A stretch of 64,000 bases of DNA from Lithodes maja (Eukaryota > Arthropoda > Malacostraca > Decapoda > Lithodidae): NCBI GenBank assembly GCA_037953745.1, contig JBAKBP010007989.1:30959-94958 (forward strand), in the 5' to 3' direction. Numbering within the stretch: position 1 is the first letter of the stretch; the number at the start of each line of letters is the position of its first letter. Below are positions 22,072-32,822 of the stretch, one piece after another. The notes under the pieces were generated by a model, which searched no databases, was not told the origin of the DNA, and was given only the letters and a program-made list of their open reading frames with translations. The translations under genes and the position numbers were made by a program.

Positions 22072-25000
22072 CTATCCTGGATCATCAACCCTTGATAGAC
22101 AATCTGCTATCACGTTCTCACTCCCGGCAATATGCTGAATGTTGAGATTATACTCTTGGAGCATTAGGGACCACCTGGTCAACCGCATATTCCGATTGTG
22201 AAACTGATTTAGGAATTTCAAGGGATGATGGTCCGTATAAATCGTCACTACCGGGCCGTAGGCTGGAACATAAACTTCGAAATGTTTGAGCGACAAAACG
22301 ATAGCAAGAAGCTCCTTCTCTATAGTCGAGTAATTCCTTTGTGCCGAATTAAACTTGCGAGAAAAGAAGCTCACTGGGTGTTCCAAGCCCTCGGAATCAG
22401 TCTGCAGTAACACTGCCCCGGCACCCACACCGCTGGCATCAGTCGCCAGCTGAAAACTCCTGGAGAAGTCTGGGGCTCTCAAAATCGGATGTGTACACAG
22501 CAGGTGCTTGACTAGGTCGAAAGCCCTCTGACACTCCGCAGCCCAACAGAACTTCACTGACTTCGACAGTAGATCAGTTAACGGTGCTAAGACAGTAGAG
22601 TATCCCCGGATGAAGCGCCTATAATAGCCTATCATACCTAGGAACCGCATGACCTGGCACTTAGTGGTGGGCCTGGGAAACATATTGATAGCCTGTATCT
22701 TGCTCAGGGGGGGGCACACCCGGCCTAACCCGACCACGAAGCCAAGATACTGCACAGTAGCCTTTACAAACTCGCACTTCCTCAGGTTCACCACCAGCCC
22801 AGCATCGTGCAACTTCCCAAACAGGGTCTCTAAGTGCCTTAGGTGATTTTCAAAATTGTCATCATACACTATCACGTCATCAAGGTAGACCGTGCAGTTA
22901 GGGATTTCGTCACAAATATCGTTCATCAGGTTCTGAAACGTGGCAGGTGCGTTCTTAAGCCCATAAGGCATTACGTTACATTGGTAGGTCTTGCCATCTA
23001 CCACAAAACCACAAACTTGCTTAGCTCGGTCCGACAGGGGTACTTGCCAGTAGCCTTTTACAAGATCAATTTTAGTAAGGTACTTTGCATTCCCTATCTT
23101 GTCCACGCTGTCGTCAACTCGAGGCAAAGGGTAAGGGTTGGTAGTGGTCAAGCCATTTAGCCTACGAAAATCTATGCAGAACCGCACCTTGCCGTCAGGT
23201 TTTGGCTGCAACGTGACGGGTGATGTCCACTTCACATAACCTTCAGTGATCATCCCTCTCTCAACCATGTACTTTAACTCCTCCCGTAAAGCTGGCAACT
23301 TTACCGGGGGCACACGGTAGGGCACTGACTTGAAGGGCACATTATCACCGACGTCCACGTCGTGCGTTACCTGAGTAGTGAGACCTGGGTGTTCGGCGAA
23401 AACAGAGGGGTATGACCTGAACAGGCCTAGGACAGCAGCACCCTGGTGCTCAGGCAGGTGACTTACAGCTTGCCTAGCCTCTTGTTCAGTATTCCCCGCC
23501 CACTGTTCCGCGGAAATGACACAGTCCCAGCTATCCTCCTCAGCAGCATGACTGTCCCCACCTCCTTCTCCACCCTGGCCGCTGCAGGCCAGCACAGGGA
23601 CAGTGAGAGGCTCTGAGGGGCGTCTCACATACTCTTTCATGAGGTTAACATGACATAACTGATGTTTTTTTCTACTGTCAGGTGTTGCAACGAGATAATC
23701 AAGGTCGGACAGTTTCTTAGCCACCACATACGGCCCAATAAACTTGGCAGAAAGGGGGTGTCCAGGCAAAGGTAAAAGCAACATTACCTCCTGACCCACC
23801 GAAAACTCCCGAAGCTTCACCTTGGCGTCATACTGGTGCTTCATGACCGCCTGTGCATTAACCAAGTTATTACCTGCCGCTGCCATGCAACCTATAAGTC
23901 TCTCCCGGCTCTCAAGGATATATTTAAGTACAGACCCCGGCTTCTCTTCGCCCTCCCAGATCTCTTTCACCATACTTAAAGGTCCTCTCACATTATGGCC
24001 AAAGACTAGTTGATTTGGACTGAACCCCAGGCTCTCTCCTGGGACTTCACGTGCAGCGAACAGAACATACGGCAGACCCAAATCCCAATCAGTGTCATGT
24101 TCTGCACAGTAACAGCGTAGCATACTCTTCAGGGTCGAGTGCCACCGCTCCAAGACTCCCTGACTCTCGGGATGGTAGGCTGACGACACTACAGAACATA
24201 TACCGTGCAACTGAAGGGTTTGCTTGAACAATTTGGATGTAAAATTGCTCCCCTGGTCTGACTGCACCTCACGTGGAAATCCATAACGGGAACAGAACAA
24301 TAATAAGTTTTTAACAACTGCCTTTGCCGAGCCGTTTCTCATGGGGTATGCGTCCGGGTATCTCGTAGCCACATCCATGATTGTCAACAGGAATTTATTG
24401 CCACTACTAGTAGGCGGGAAAGGGCCAACCAAATCTACTACAACTTTGCTGAACGGAGGCCCGGTGACAGGTATGGGAAACAAAGGTGCCTTCGGGATGG
24501 TCTGGTTAGGCTTCCCCGTTGTCTGGCAGGTCGCACACCCAGCCACCCATGCACAGACATCAGCCTTGACACCAGGCCACCAGAAAAACCTGCCCAATGC
24601 CGCCAATGTTTTTGTTACCCCCAAATGACCCGCCACCGGCACATCATGCGCCAGACACAATAAGGACTCTCTATACTTATTTGGAACAACCACCTGGTCT
24701 ACTACCCTCGCACCGCCCTCCCACTTCGATTTGGGGTCTAGAAATCTGCGGTACAATATCCTGTTGAGCCTAAAGAAATCTCCCGGCTTCGCATCCCCAT
24801 CTTCCTCCAACTCTATGGCACCATTGCTATAACGAGCTAGGCTAGCGTCTTGCAGCTGCTGCTCACTAATGTCCCTGGGCGTCAATGCATCAAGATGGTT
24901 TTGTAATAAGACATTACCCCGGCTAGTAGGCTCTACTGCCTTAGTGGCTCTCGCTACAGCTCTTGCCTCACGCGAAGTCTTACCCAACTCTGCCTTGTTA

Positions 25001-26181
25001 CACACCATATCGGGGCCAGAGTCAACTCCCGTGTTTATTATAGGTCCAAGTACCGAATCACCGAGAAGTGCAGCAGAATCAATGTCCCTTTTCCTGCCCT
25101 TAGCAACCTTCTCCTGATCCTTCCTCCACTGTCCCCGAGGTTGAGTGCTAGGCTGTGCAGGAGCCGCAGAGCGAGATCGGGTTACCACACAGGCCATCTC
25201 ATCCTGTTGGCACCTCCCAACCCATTCCCGATTCTCACCATCCACGTCGGCCGCCCTCTCGGCAACGACTAAGGGTGGAGTCCCGGAAGTGGGCACCGCA
25301 AAGTCGTTGCCGAGAAGAAGGTCGACGCCCTCAACTGGCAAACACTCAACGATCCCTACATCCAGCTCCCTGCACACCTCTCCCACTCTCAACTCCAACC
25401 TCACAAGTGGGTATGACCTCGTAGCATTTATACCCTGCACCACAACAACTCTGGCCGCATTTATCGGTTTCCCTGTGAAGTTCCTCAACAAAGTTTGCGA
25501 AGCCCCCGTATCCCTCAGCAAGTCAACCCTCCGTAGTTCACTCCCCCAGCTCACAAACCCGTGCCCCCGATGGCTACAGAAAGTGTCCCGGACAGGTGTC
25601 GAGCCTTCCGTACGCTTCTTTACCGCGTGTGCCTCAGCTGCTGACAACCTACCCCGGGCAGTTGCTGCAGCCTTCAGAGACACACCGATACTGTGAACCA
25701 ATGACACCGGCTTAGCGGGAGTGTTACTAGGGCACTCACGTGAATAATGGCCTAGCTTCTGACATTTGTAACATTTCACATCCCCAATGGGCTTCTTCCC
25801 TTGTGCGGGCGAAGAAGGGGCCTGACCTTTAGTAAACGGGAGAGGCTTGTGTTTGTAGGTGTTATTAGGTGCAATGCATTTAGTGTGGTTATGTGTGTCA
25901 TAGGATTTGTTATTATCGAAAACTCTGGTGGGTGGGGTATAGCGCCCCTTCTGCCCTGACTCAGCCCTCTGAGCGGCACCGCAACCACGAATCAATGATA
26001 ATCTGAGGTCTGCCATCTTGGCAGCCTCCTCTACTGTCTTGGGACATTTTTCCTTAATGTTCAGCGTTAGATCGGTTCCAGTACATTTGTAAAACTGTTC
26101 CAGATAGAAAAGTTGCTTAATTTCCTCAGCCGACTCTGCGTGCTCGGACCGAAACCAGTTATTACCTGCATCTGTTAACAA
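22072..26181 (-). CDS. gypsy Gag(C-term)-Pol polyprotein, 1369 aa
   Basis: Domains in order: a SCAN-like capsid C-terminal segment (residues 20-65); a CCHC zinc knuckle CYKCQKLGHYSREC (137-150); an aspartic protease DTGAS (224-228); integrase with HHCC (H512, H519, C549, C552), then D583, D642 and E678, and a GPY/F module (KFIGPYVV, 813-820); reverse transcriptase with TKIDLVKGYW (D1039) and YLDD (1099-1102); and RNase H with TDAS, EKELLAI, YTDHHPL and ADCLSR near the C-terminus. All catalytic residues are present and the frame is open. The integrase lies before the RT, as in Ty1/copia and the Gmr1 group of Ty3/gypsy, although RT and GPY/F are gypsy-type. The first Met is not necessarily the native start, because the capsid N-terminus is absent. 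Confidence 0.92.
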   Translation of the reverse strand: MLTDAGNNWFRSEHAESAEEIKQLFYLEQFYKCTGTDLTLNIKEKCPKTVEEAAKMADLRLSLIRGCGAAQRAESGQKGRYTPPTRVFDNNKSYDTHNHTKCIAPNNTYKHKPLPFTKGQAPSSPAQGKKPIGDVKCYKCQKLGHYSRECPSNTPAKPVSLVHSIGVSLKAAATARGRLSAAEAHAVKKRTEGSTPVRDTFCSHRGHGFVSWGSELRRVDLLRDTGASQTLLRNFTGKPINAARVVVVQGINATRSYPLVRLELRVGEVCRELDVGIVECLPVEGVDLLLGNDFAVPTSGTPPLVVAERAADVDGENREWVGRCQQDEMACVVTRSRSAAPAQPSTQPRGQWRKDQEKVAKGRKRDIDSAALLGDSVLGPIINTGVDSGPDMVCNKAELGKTSREARAVARATKAVEPTSRGNVLLQNHLDALTPRDISEQQLQDASLARYSNGAIELEEDGDAKPGDFFRLNRILYRRFLDPKSKWEGGARVVDQVVVPNKYRESLLCLAHDVPVAGHLGVTKTLAALGRFFWWPGVKADVCAWVAGCATCQTTGKPNQTIPKAPLFPIPVTGPPFSKVVVDLVGPFPPTSSGNKFLLTIMDVATRYPDAYPMRNGSAKAVVKNLLLFCSRYGFPREVQSDQGSNFTSKLFKQTLQLHGICSVVSSAYHPESQGVLERWHSTLKSMLRCYCAEHDTDWDLGLPYVLFAAREVPGESLGFSPNQLVFGHNVRGPLSMVKEIWEGEEKPGSVLKYILESRERLIGCMAAAGNNLVNAQAVMKHQYDAKVKLREFSVGQEVMLLLPLPGHPLSAKFIGPYVVAKKLSDLDYLVATPDSRKKHQLCHVNLMKEYVRRPSEPLTVPVLACSGQGGEGGGDSHAAEEDSWDCVISAEQWAGNTEQEARQAVSHLPEHQGAAVLGLFRSYPSVFAEHPGLTTQVTHDVDVGDNVPFKSVPYRVPPVKLPALREELKYMVERGMITEGYVKWTSPVTLQPKPDGKVRFCIDFRRLNGLTTTNPYPLPRVDDSVDKIGNAKYLTKIDLVKGYWQVPLSDRAKQVCGFVVDGKTYQCNVMPYGLKNAPATFQNLMNDICDEIPNCTVYLDDVIVYDDNFENHLRHLETLFGKLHDAGLVVNLRKCEFVKATVQYLGFVVGLGRVCPPLSKIQAINMFPRPTTKCQVMRFLGMIGYYRRFIRGYSTVLAPLTDLLSKSVKFCWAAECQRAFDLVKHLLCTHPILRAPDFSRSFQLATDASGVGAGAVLLQTDSEGLEHPVSFFSRKFNSAQRNYSTIEKELLAIVLSLKHFEVYVPAYGPVVTIYTDHHPLKFLNQFHNRNMRLTRWSLMLQEYNLNIQHIAGSENVIADCLSRVDDPG

Positions 26182-26369
26182 TCAATAGCCTGCAGGCGCT
26201 GTTCGGTCAAAGGTGTCTGCAAAAATGCCCGGGCATCCCTCTCTCCACTTATAACACTCCCCTCCCTAAACATCTGTTGTACTTGCTGGTTACTAGGCTG
26301 TACCGTGTTATCCTCCCCCGTAAATGATGAGTCATTAGACATAGTGCTGGTTATACAATTGCTGTTCAT
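26175..26369 (-). CDS. short gag-start frame of the gypsy element
   Basis: Sixty-four codons (MNSNCITSTMSNDSSFTGED...) end in a stop that overlaps the start of the pol frame by 7 bases in another frame. It is placed where a gag gene should begin but is far too short for a capsid. Either a deletion removed most of Gag or a frameshift joins the two. Its Ser/Gln-rich content gives no domain. Confidence 0.5.
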   Translation of the reverse strand: MNSNCITSTMSNDSSFTGEDNTVQPSNQQVQQMFREGSVISGERDARAFLQTPLTEQRLQAIDC

Positions 26370-26389
26370 AAAAAAAAAGAAGTGCTTAT

Positions 26390-27577
26390 TACTAATTGCA
26401 GTCTCGACTCACAAAATGTTAAAGATGCTTGAATGACTCTACTCTAGACACCCCCAACGAAACAATCTGCAAGTCCACCAATACAATAATGACACAATAA
26501 AAATTCCTCCAATATGCAAGAAAATTCTAGCCAGCTCTACTAGGTAGCATAGAATAGTTCTCCAAAAAACATGTGATAGGATACTACTGAATCTTGTGCA
26601 AGGTCGCCATTTTGTTACGGCTGGATCGGCAATACATATTCGGGATTCTTGATCGTAGGACAGAAATGGCTTATGTGACAACGACACGCTCGATTCCAGT
26701 CCCAAATACTATATGCTCCAGACAACAAAAGCACCAACGCCCTACAGAGTTATCGTCTATGGTAACGAGGTACCTTAACTCGGCGAAAGTGTACAACAGG
26801 GGTAGGCTATGAGGCTAAACTCCCTCAGACATTTATAGGTTACGTTATTACTAAAGAAATGCAATACTCAAGAAACTACGTTAATATTAAGCCTCTAATA
26901 ATGTAGAATAGAAGCAGGCTAAAGGTATGACAGTGAAATGCTAAATGACAAATGTACACGCCTACTTGAAAGCGCGTGCACTAGAATAACTGTCCCCTAC
27001 TAACATGCACTAGCATGTAGCATACAAGATGTTCATGATCCAGTAGATACCTAATAATACACATGGAAGGAACATAAACAGTAGTCACTTATTATAAGAA
27101 TGAATCTATACTTGGAATAACTAAAAGGTTGCAGGGCAACAGTACTGCACCGGTAGCCTACTACCGCATAGGCTACTTCGCTTCTCTCACTCTGTCCTCC
27201 CCTCTGAGTCCGTATGCGCCCTACGCAACAGAACTCCGGACACAGCAGCAAAACGACAGTGCAGTTAATTGATACATGAAAGTATTAATAGTGTTGTCTT
27301 GTGTGTGAGTAATGTGTATTGTAAAGTGTTACATACATAAACTTAAAGAGAGCTGCAATGCATAGTAAAATAAAGATACAACCCACTCATCATCCCCATG
27401 TGTTCTAGCTAGCAGGCCAAGTCACAGGAACAACGAGTCCCAGCACCGAAAGCGAGAACCCAGGAAAAGACTGCAGAGAACACAAGGACAGATAAATTAC
27501 GTTACTCTACTATACCGGCACTACGAGCGAGCTGTAGTCTCTGGTACTGCACTCGCTCCTGGCTCGGTAGGCAAATC
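26390..27577 (-). other. gypsy untranslated leader
   Basis: Internal element sequence between the 5' LTR and the first frame, without a long open frame on the sense strand. A primer-binding site should adjoin the LTR at 27577. The sequence there (minus strand 'gatttgcctaccgagccagg') does not start with the usual TGG, so I cannot name the primer tRNA. Confidence 0.55.
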
Positions 27578-28425
27578 AAGGCTAAGTCCTCGCCCCTCTA
27601 CAGACAACTCCTGGGCATGGTCGGGCTCTTACACATGGCACTAGTCTAGTCACAAATTGGATGATGAGCTGGGCATATAACTCGTGAACATGTAGAACGT
27701 TCACCAACTATCCTCATCAAGAAGATCGCTGTTCACATTAACCCCATTAAATCTACATGTAAATATATGCTTGTCCTAAGAGTAATACGAGAGGTGAGTG
27801 CTGAAACTCCTTTAGGACCTCAAGGGAAGGGTATGCATTTAAATAGAGAGAAGAATGAAATGAGAGTAATGTCGTCAGAGAGAAAGAGTGCAACCGTGAG
27901 AAATTGGGAGAGAGGGCAAGGGATGTTAGAATCTCAAAGGTTCTAGGCAACCTGATCATGGAACACACAGCGAGCCTCCAGGCAATGTGCAGTACGACAA
28001 CATGGGCAACCCAGGCAGCATAGGCAGGCGGCAATGGACTACCAACCCTGTCGCACCTAGCTATAAGCGCAAGGCTGCCAACCGGTCCATACGTCTGGCA
28101 ACCACCACTCCGGCAGCGTGGCGCGTTGCTACCCTCTCGCTCTGAAAACTAACTCACTCTCTCTCTCTCTGAACTCCCATTGTCTTATCTATCAACTTCT
28201 CTATTGATACTACATATTAAATGGAAGGTCTCGACATGGCTTAAAACAAAACCCACCACTGGTTAGCACATGACGAGACCTTTGCAGAGATACAAAGAAC
28301 ATAGTTATACGTTGTCACACTCAATATAAGCAGCCAGCACGGTACAGCGGTACCACACAGTGGCGGTACAGTGGAGTACCAAGGAGTACAATCAGGTTGC
28401 GTTGCCACGCACTGGGTGCGTCACA
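27578..28425 (-). repeat. 5' LTR of the gypsy element
   Basis: A direct repeat of 20935-21790 in the same orientation. On the minus strand this copy is upstream and would hold the promoter. The flanking base pairs outside both LTRs do not match as an obvious duplication. Confidence 0.9.
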
Positions 28426-28440
28426 CTGTACAAATATTGT

Positions 28441-29049
28441 TGAAAAATTATATCATGCTTGTGAAATATGTTGAAACATTCCCTTTTGCACATAACCAAG
28501 TCCGTGTTTTCCACAATCAATGTTCACTGTCTCAGTCATTTTATATCTGCAGTAAGAGTGTGAGTAACAGAACTGCCAATGTCATCTTGAAGCTTTACTT
28601 GGCATTGGTGAGACCTCATTTGGACTACGCTGTTCAGTTTTTGGTGTCCTTATTATAGAATGGATATTGACTCTGGAGGCAGTCCAACGAAGAATGACGA
28701 AAATTATCCACATTACATTATTTGAAATTTATCATATGAGGAGAGGCTGAGAACCCTTGGCTTGCATTCATTAGAATAACGAAGATATAGAGGAGATATG
28801 ATAGATGTGTTTAAATTGATGAAAGGTATCAATAAGGGAGATATTAATCAGGTATTAAAGCTTAATAACGGCGAGATAACCCGTTCAAATGGCTTCAAAT
28901 TGGATAAGTTCCACTTTAGAAAAGATATAGGTAAGCACTGGTTTGGGAACATAGTTGTAGATGTGTGGAATAGATTGCCTAGTGCAGTGATTACTGATTA
29001 CTCAGGAACGGTAGAAACTTTCAAGTGCAAACTAGATAGTCATGAGTGA
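28441..29049 (+). pseudogene. LINE C-terminal fragment (jockey/CR1-like)
   Basis: Frames read RTANVILKLYLALVRPHLDY, then after breaks RYRGDMIDVFKLMKGINKGD, RSNGFKLDKFHFRKDIGKHW and VVDVWNRLPSAV. These match the conserved tail of jockey-type polymerases. Stops at about 28657 and 28757-28780 break it. It is directly right of the gypsy 5' LTR and may be what that element landed in. Confidence 0.75.
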
Positions 29050-29149
29050 TATGGATTGGGTATGAATGGGATCTGCCTCATGTGGGTCGGTCGGCTTTAT
29101 GCAGAGTTCAAGTTTATGTTCTTAATTGTATACTAGTTACTTGTGCAGC

Positions 29150-29378
29150 CAATTGACCACTTGCTAGTTTCTTTCTATAAGGAAGTTGGAGCTGTAGACA
29201 TCGATAATTAAAAGAATTATCACCTAAATTGCGGTTGTAGTGCTTATTTAAATACATAAAACCCAATTCAACATACTTTTTATCCATTAGAAACCTACAT
29301 TATTATTGTATTTCCATTTAATATCGATGTTTATGGCTCCAACTTCCTTATAGCCTGAAACTCGCAAGTGGTCAATTG
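29150..29378. mobile_element. palindromic MITE
   Basis: The ends are CAATTGACCACTTG and its inverted form. Arms of about 55 bp contain 'tataaggaagttggagc' and 'atcgat' at the inner edge. The centre is AT-rich. Non-coding. Confidence 0.75.
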
Positions 29379-29543
29379 TACAGTAAAATCTTCTGTTTTA
29401 ACTAAGCAGGGGAAAACTCTGAAAGTGTGAGAAACCTCAGACTTTTCCTTTGTTTAAAAGACCAAATTAAAAGTTTAAAAGGCTGAGGTATATGCCTGAA
29501 CAATGGTAAAGAGCCTGGATGTGTACCTCTGTCTAAAAAGTGG

Positions 29544-30040
29544 TATTTCCTGATTGGATACTGATACAGTACTATAATATACAGTATTTCCTGATTGGAT
29601 ACTGATACAGTACTATAATATACAGTATTTCCTGATTGGATACTGATACAGTACTATAATATACAGTATTTCCTGATTGGATACTGATACAGTACTATAA
29701 TATACAGTATTTCCTGATTGGATACTGATACAGTACTATAATATACAGTATTTCCTGATTGGATACTGATACAGTACTATAATATACAGTATTTCCTGAT
29801 TGGATACTGATACAGTACTATAATATACAGTATTTCCTGATTGGATACTGATACAGTACTATAATATACAGTATTTCCTGATTGGATACTGATACAGTAC
29901 TATAATATACAGTATTTCCTGATTGGATACTGATACAGTACTATAATATACAGTATTTCCTGATTGGATACTGATACAGTACTATAATATACAGTACAGT
30001 ATTTCCTGATTGGATACTGATACAGTACTATAATATACAG
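29544..30040. repeat. 41-bp tandem array, 12 copies
   Basis: The unit begins TATTTCCTGATTGGATACTG and ends in 'actataatatacag'. Starts lie at 29544, 29585, 29626 and every 41 bp to 29954, with the last at 30000 after a 5-bp insertion (acagt). Units appear nearly identical, which suggests recent expansion. There are no spacers, so it is not a CRISPR. Confidence 0.95.
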
Positions 30041-31096
30041 TATTTTTATTCACCAGGTGGAAAATTTAATCCCTTTGCTGATTTCTTAATAATGATTATA
30101 AATATATGAAACTAAATTGACTGCATCATAATACGGCCAAGTTTTTATATGTAAAGACAGATCTTGCTACATAATCTTCACAATACAGTAGCTAAGTAAT
30201 CAAGTTGAGGATAAGGGCAAATTACCATCAGCTGAAATAAATAAAGACAGACTTTAGACCAGAAGCCTTGTGTTCTTAAATGCCTGAGATCTGAAGAGAA
30301 GTGTTTTACTGTTCTCTACTATATTCTTTTATATCTATTTATTGCCAGATGCCTTGATCCCCAAGGGAGTGTCCACAAATAAATTGCCTCCATTGAGGCT
30401 ATTTGTTTGATCTCTAGCTTGTTTCGGGAAAGAGTTGCTAGCCTAACCGTCCATTTTACTTTATTACAATAAAGCATTCTACAGTATAAGTATTTGAAGG
30501 GAAGTATTATGCTGGAAAAAAATAAGTACAAAGTTAATTAGATAATAAAGTGAGCTATTAACCCTTTCAAATGATAACTCCTTTTTGTATTTTTCTGGTC
30601 AATATTGGACAATTTTACTCCGTTTCTGAAGAATTGCTAGAAATCAAAGGACCAAAACATATCTCATTGACGGTAACCCCTTGACTTTCATGACCCTTCC
30701 TAAGGTGAATGAAATATAATAATAGCCAGAATAAAATCAAAGACTGCATCATGGTACAATATAGTGAAAGATTAAAGGTGTTCTACAGGTATTAAAATAA
30801 GATAATAAAGTATTGATGATGTAGTTTTTAGCACCATGCACTTCCTGTTTAAGAGCGGGGCTAGGGTGGGTGCCCTGATGTTTCAGGGACTTCAGTGGAC
30901 AGTTGCCACAGATTGCTAGACCATTACCAACAGCACTGTCGTCTCCAATAACGCACGCTGGCTGGCCCGAGCCTCGAACCGCCAACCTCTCGGTTTGCAA
31001 GCGAGTGCTCCATCAACCGCGCTACAGCCTGTGGCCATATTGTAAGATATTATACAATGTAATAAGGTAAATGTATTAAAGTCTATGATACCCCAG
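30041..31096. other. intronic spacer with tRNA-like piece
   Basis: No gene is recognised apart from the tRNA-like sequence at 30964-31035. The end carries a weak acceptor (ATACCCCAG) for the exon at 31097. Confidence 0.35.
30964..31035 (-). repeat. tRNA-like sequence, minus strand
   Basis: On the minus strand it reads GGCTGTAGCGCGGTTGATGG, an anticodon-arm-like CTCGCTTGCAAACCGAG and a B-box-like GGTTCGAGGCT. Acceptor-stem pairing is poor, so it is a SINE head or pseudogene. Confidence 0.5.
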
Positions 31097-31236
31097 GTGC
31101 GGTTGACGAGCGTCAGCCTCCAGCGTCGGCCGGGGAGCTAACAGCCAGGTTTACCCGGGAGGAACGCCTGGCCCTCTACCAGTACACCCTTACTAACGCC
31201 CAGTCTCCACCAAAAATGCCAGAGTTTCTCCCCCCG
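31097..31236 (+). CDS. candidate fourth exon of unknown host gene
   Basis: Two bases complete the codon begun at 9702, then 46 codons follow and the exon ends in phase 0 before GTTAGT. The peptide includes FTREERLALYQYTLTNAQSP, a helical-looking segment, then PPKMPEFLPP. GC content is higher than in the surrounding intron and no stop occurs in the needed frame. The next exon would have to start in phase 0 and was not found. Function unknown. Confidence 0.52.
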
Positions 31237-31976
31237 GTTAGTGATGTTTGTGTTTGTCCAGAATATATATTTGCATTTTTAACTTAAAGTCTCCTCATTA
31301 TATTGTGTTATCTATATTATTACATTTTTCTTTAATTAGGGAACAAAGGTAGCTCGAAGTCTAGTTATTCAGTAAAAAAAAAAAATGTGAAACTTGACAA
31401 GTTAACTATAATGCATGCTGAATACAGCATGCAAAAAATTAACAAAACTGAATTGCAATACAGTACAGTACATGAAAAATTACCAATCGTTTAGCATGAA
31501 AATATTTAAAGAATTTTAAAAGCAAATTTTAAAAAAGAACTCAGGCCACCAACTGGCCAGCGCTAAGCTCCATGGATAGCACTTCTGCTATCCCTGTAAT
31601 AGAAATGTTCTCTACTGACCTAAGCGCTTTTGTCAAAATCACAGGATTAGATTATTTAGATTATTTTTATTTTATTTAGCCTACGGATTTCAATAGATTT
31701 ATGTTACATGAGAAAATAATATTATCTGGCTGAGCCTTATGAGAGTAACTCTCCTTAAGGCACCTAGTATTAATCGAACTACACAAAACAAATCAAAAGT
31801 ACAAAATTGGACATAAAATTAATCTACAGATAAACATATTTAACAAATACATGACAACATGGCGAGAGTACTGTACCATTAGAGTATTAGAAACTTTTCA
31901 CCAATAAACAATGGTACAAGAGGAACATAGGTTCATCTTATACACCTGCAGCATTTATATATTTATATACCTACTA
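31237..31976. other. spacer, no gene
   Basis: AT-rich intronic sequence. Around 31665-31810 there is a piece resembling the start of a decayed repeat ('ctccttaaggcacctag'), which I cannot assign. Confidence 0.3.
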
Positions 31977-32672
31977 TGGGTTTCAGAGGCCGTGTTACAT
32001 CGTTTTTTCGGGAATAACTTGTGAACAAACAGTTGGATCAGTATGATATTTTGCCACAACTTGTTTCACACCGTGCCCTAATTTTTGTTAATATTGTGCA
32101 TTACCAAAAGTGAATAATTAAGCCACTTGTCGCTGTGTCATGAGGTTAAAGTCACACCTAAATGACTATTAATCGGACAAAGCTACCGTGACGTACCTGT
32201 GAAACCACCAAACCATTATTGCTCCTCCATCAAACACGGTAGTTATCAGCCACCACCCAACCCTAGTATCGTCTTTATAGTCAAGTTATCTGTCACTATT
32301 AAATTTAAATATACAAAAATACATATTTTGTATATATTTATATTTGATAGTAACAGATAGCTTGAATATAAAGACGATACAGTACTAGGGTTGGGTGGTG
32401 TCTGATACCTACCGTGTTTGATGGAGGAGCAATAATGGTTTGGTGGTTTCACAGGTAAGCCACGGTAGCCTTGTTCGTTTCTTAGTCATTAATGTGTGAC
32501 TTTAACCTCATGATACAGGGACAAGTGGCTTAATTCTACACTTTGGTTACGCACAATATTAACAAAAAATAGGGCACGGTGTGAAACAGGTTGTGGCAAA
32601 ATATCATACTGATCCAACTGTTTGTTAATAAGTTATTCCTGAAAAACGATGTAACACGGCCTCTGAAACCCA
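31977..32672. mobile_element. 696-bp fold-back element
   Basis: Two arms of roughly 330 bp are reverse complements: both outer ends read TGGGTTTCAGAGGCCGTG, flanked by TA (31975-31976, 32673-32674). Inner motifs such as 'accaaaccattattgctcc' appear inverted at 'ggagcaataatggtttggt'. TA flanks suggest a Tc1/mariner-type MITE. It is non-coding. Confidence 0.85.
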
Positions 32673-32822
32673 TAGTACAGTGCAATAATGGCAACAATTA
32701 TAATTTATGTATCGGTATCGGAGAAACTCAGACGCATGGATCATAGAGAGGCATTTTGTACGAAAGGGCAACAATATATTGAAAAATATGTAACTACTGT
32801 ACTCCGTTAACAAAGACAAATA

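Larger units (their letters stand above)
20935..28425 (-). mobile_element. Ty3/gypsy LTR retrotransposon with IN before RT
   Basis: Two long direct repeats (20935-21790 and 27578-28425) enclose a minus-strand internal region with a single long pol frame. On the minus strand the LTR begins TGTGACGCAC. A polypurine tract (CTTGGGGGGGGC) lies immediately before the 3' LTR (21791-21802). The LTRs differ mainly by a few small indels, so the insertion is young. I see no convincing 5-bp target duplication. About 1.2 kb of leader (26390-27577) separates the 5' LTR from the first frame, and no primer-binding site is clear. There is no envelope frame. Confidence 0.9.

Noticed and set aside
25145..25696. 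183-residue plus-strand frame
   Set aside because: It is antisense to the intact gypsy pol frame and has no motif of its own.
22072..28425. Envelope gene making the gypsy element an endogenous retrovirus
   Set aside because: No frame with signal peptide or membrane segment lies between pol and the 3' LTR; only about 270 bp separate them.
29544..30040. CRISPR-like array
   Set aside because: The units are contiguous with no variable spacers and the host is eukaryotic; it is a minisatellite.
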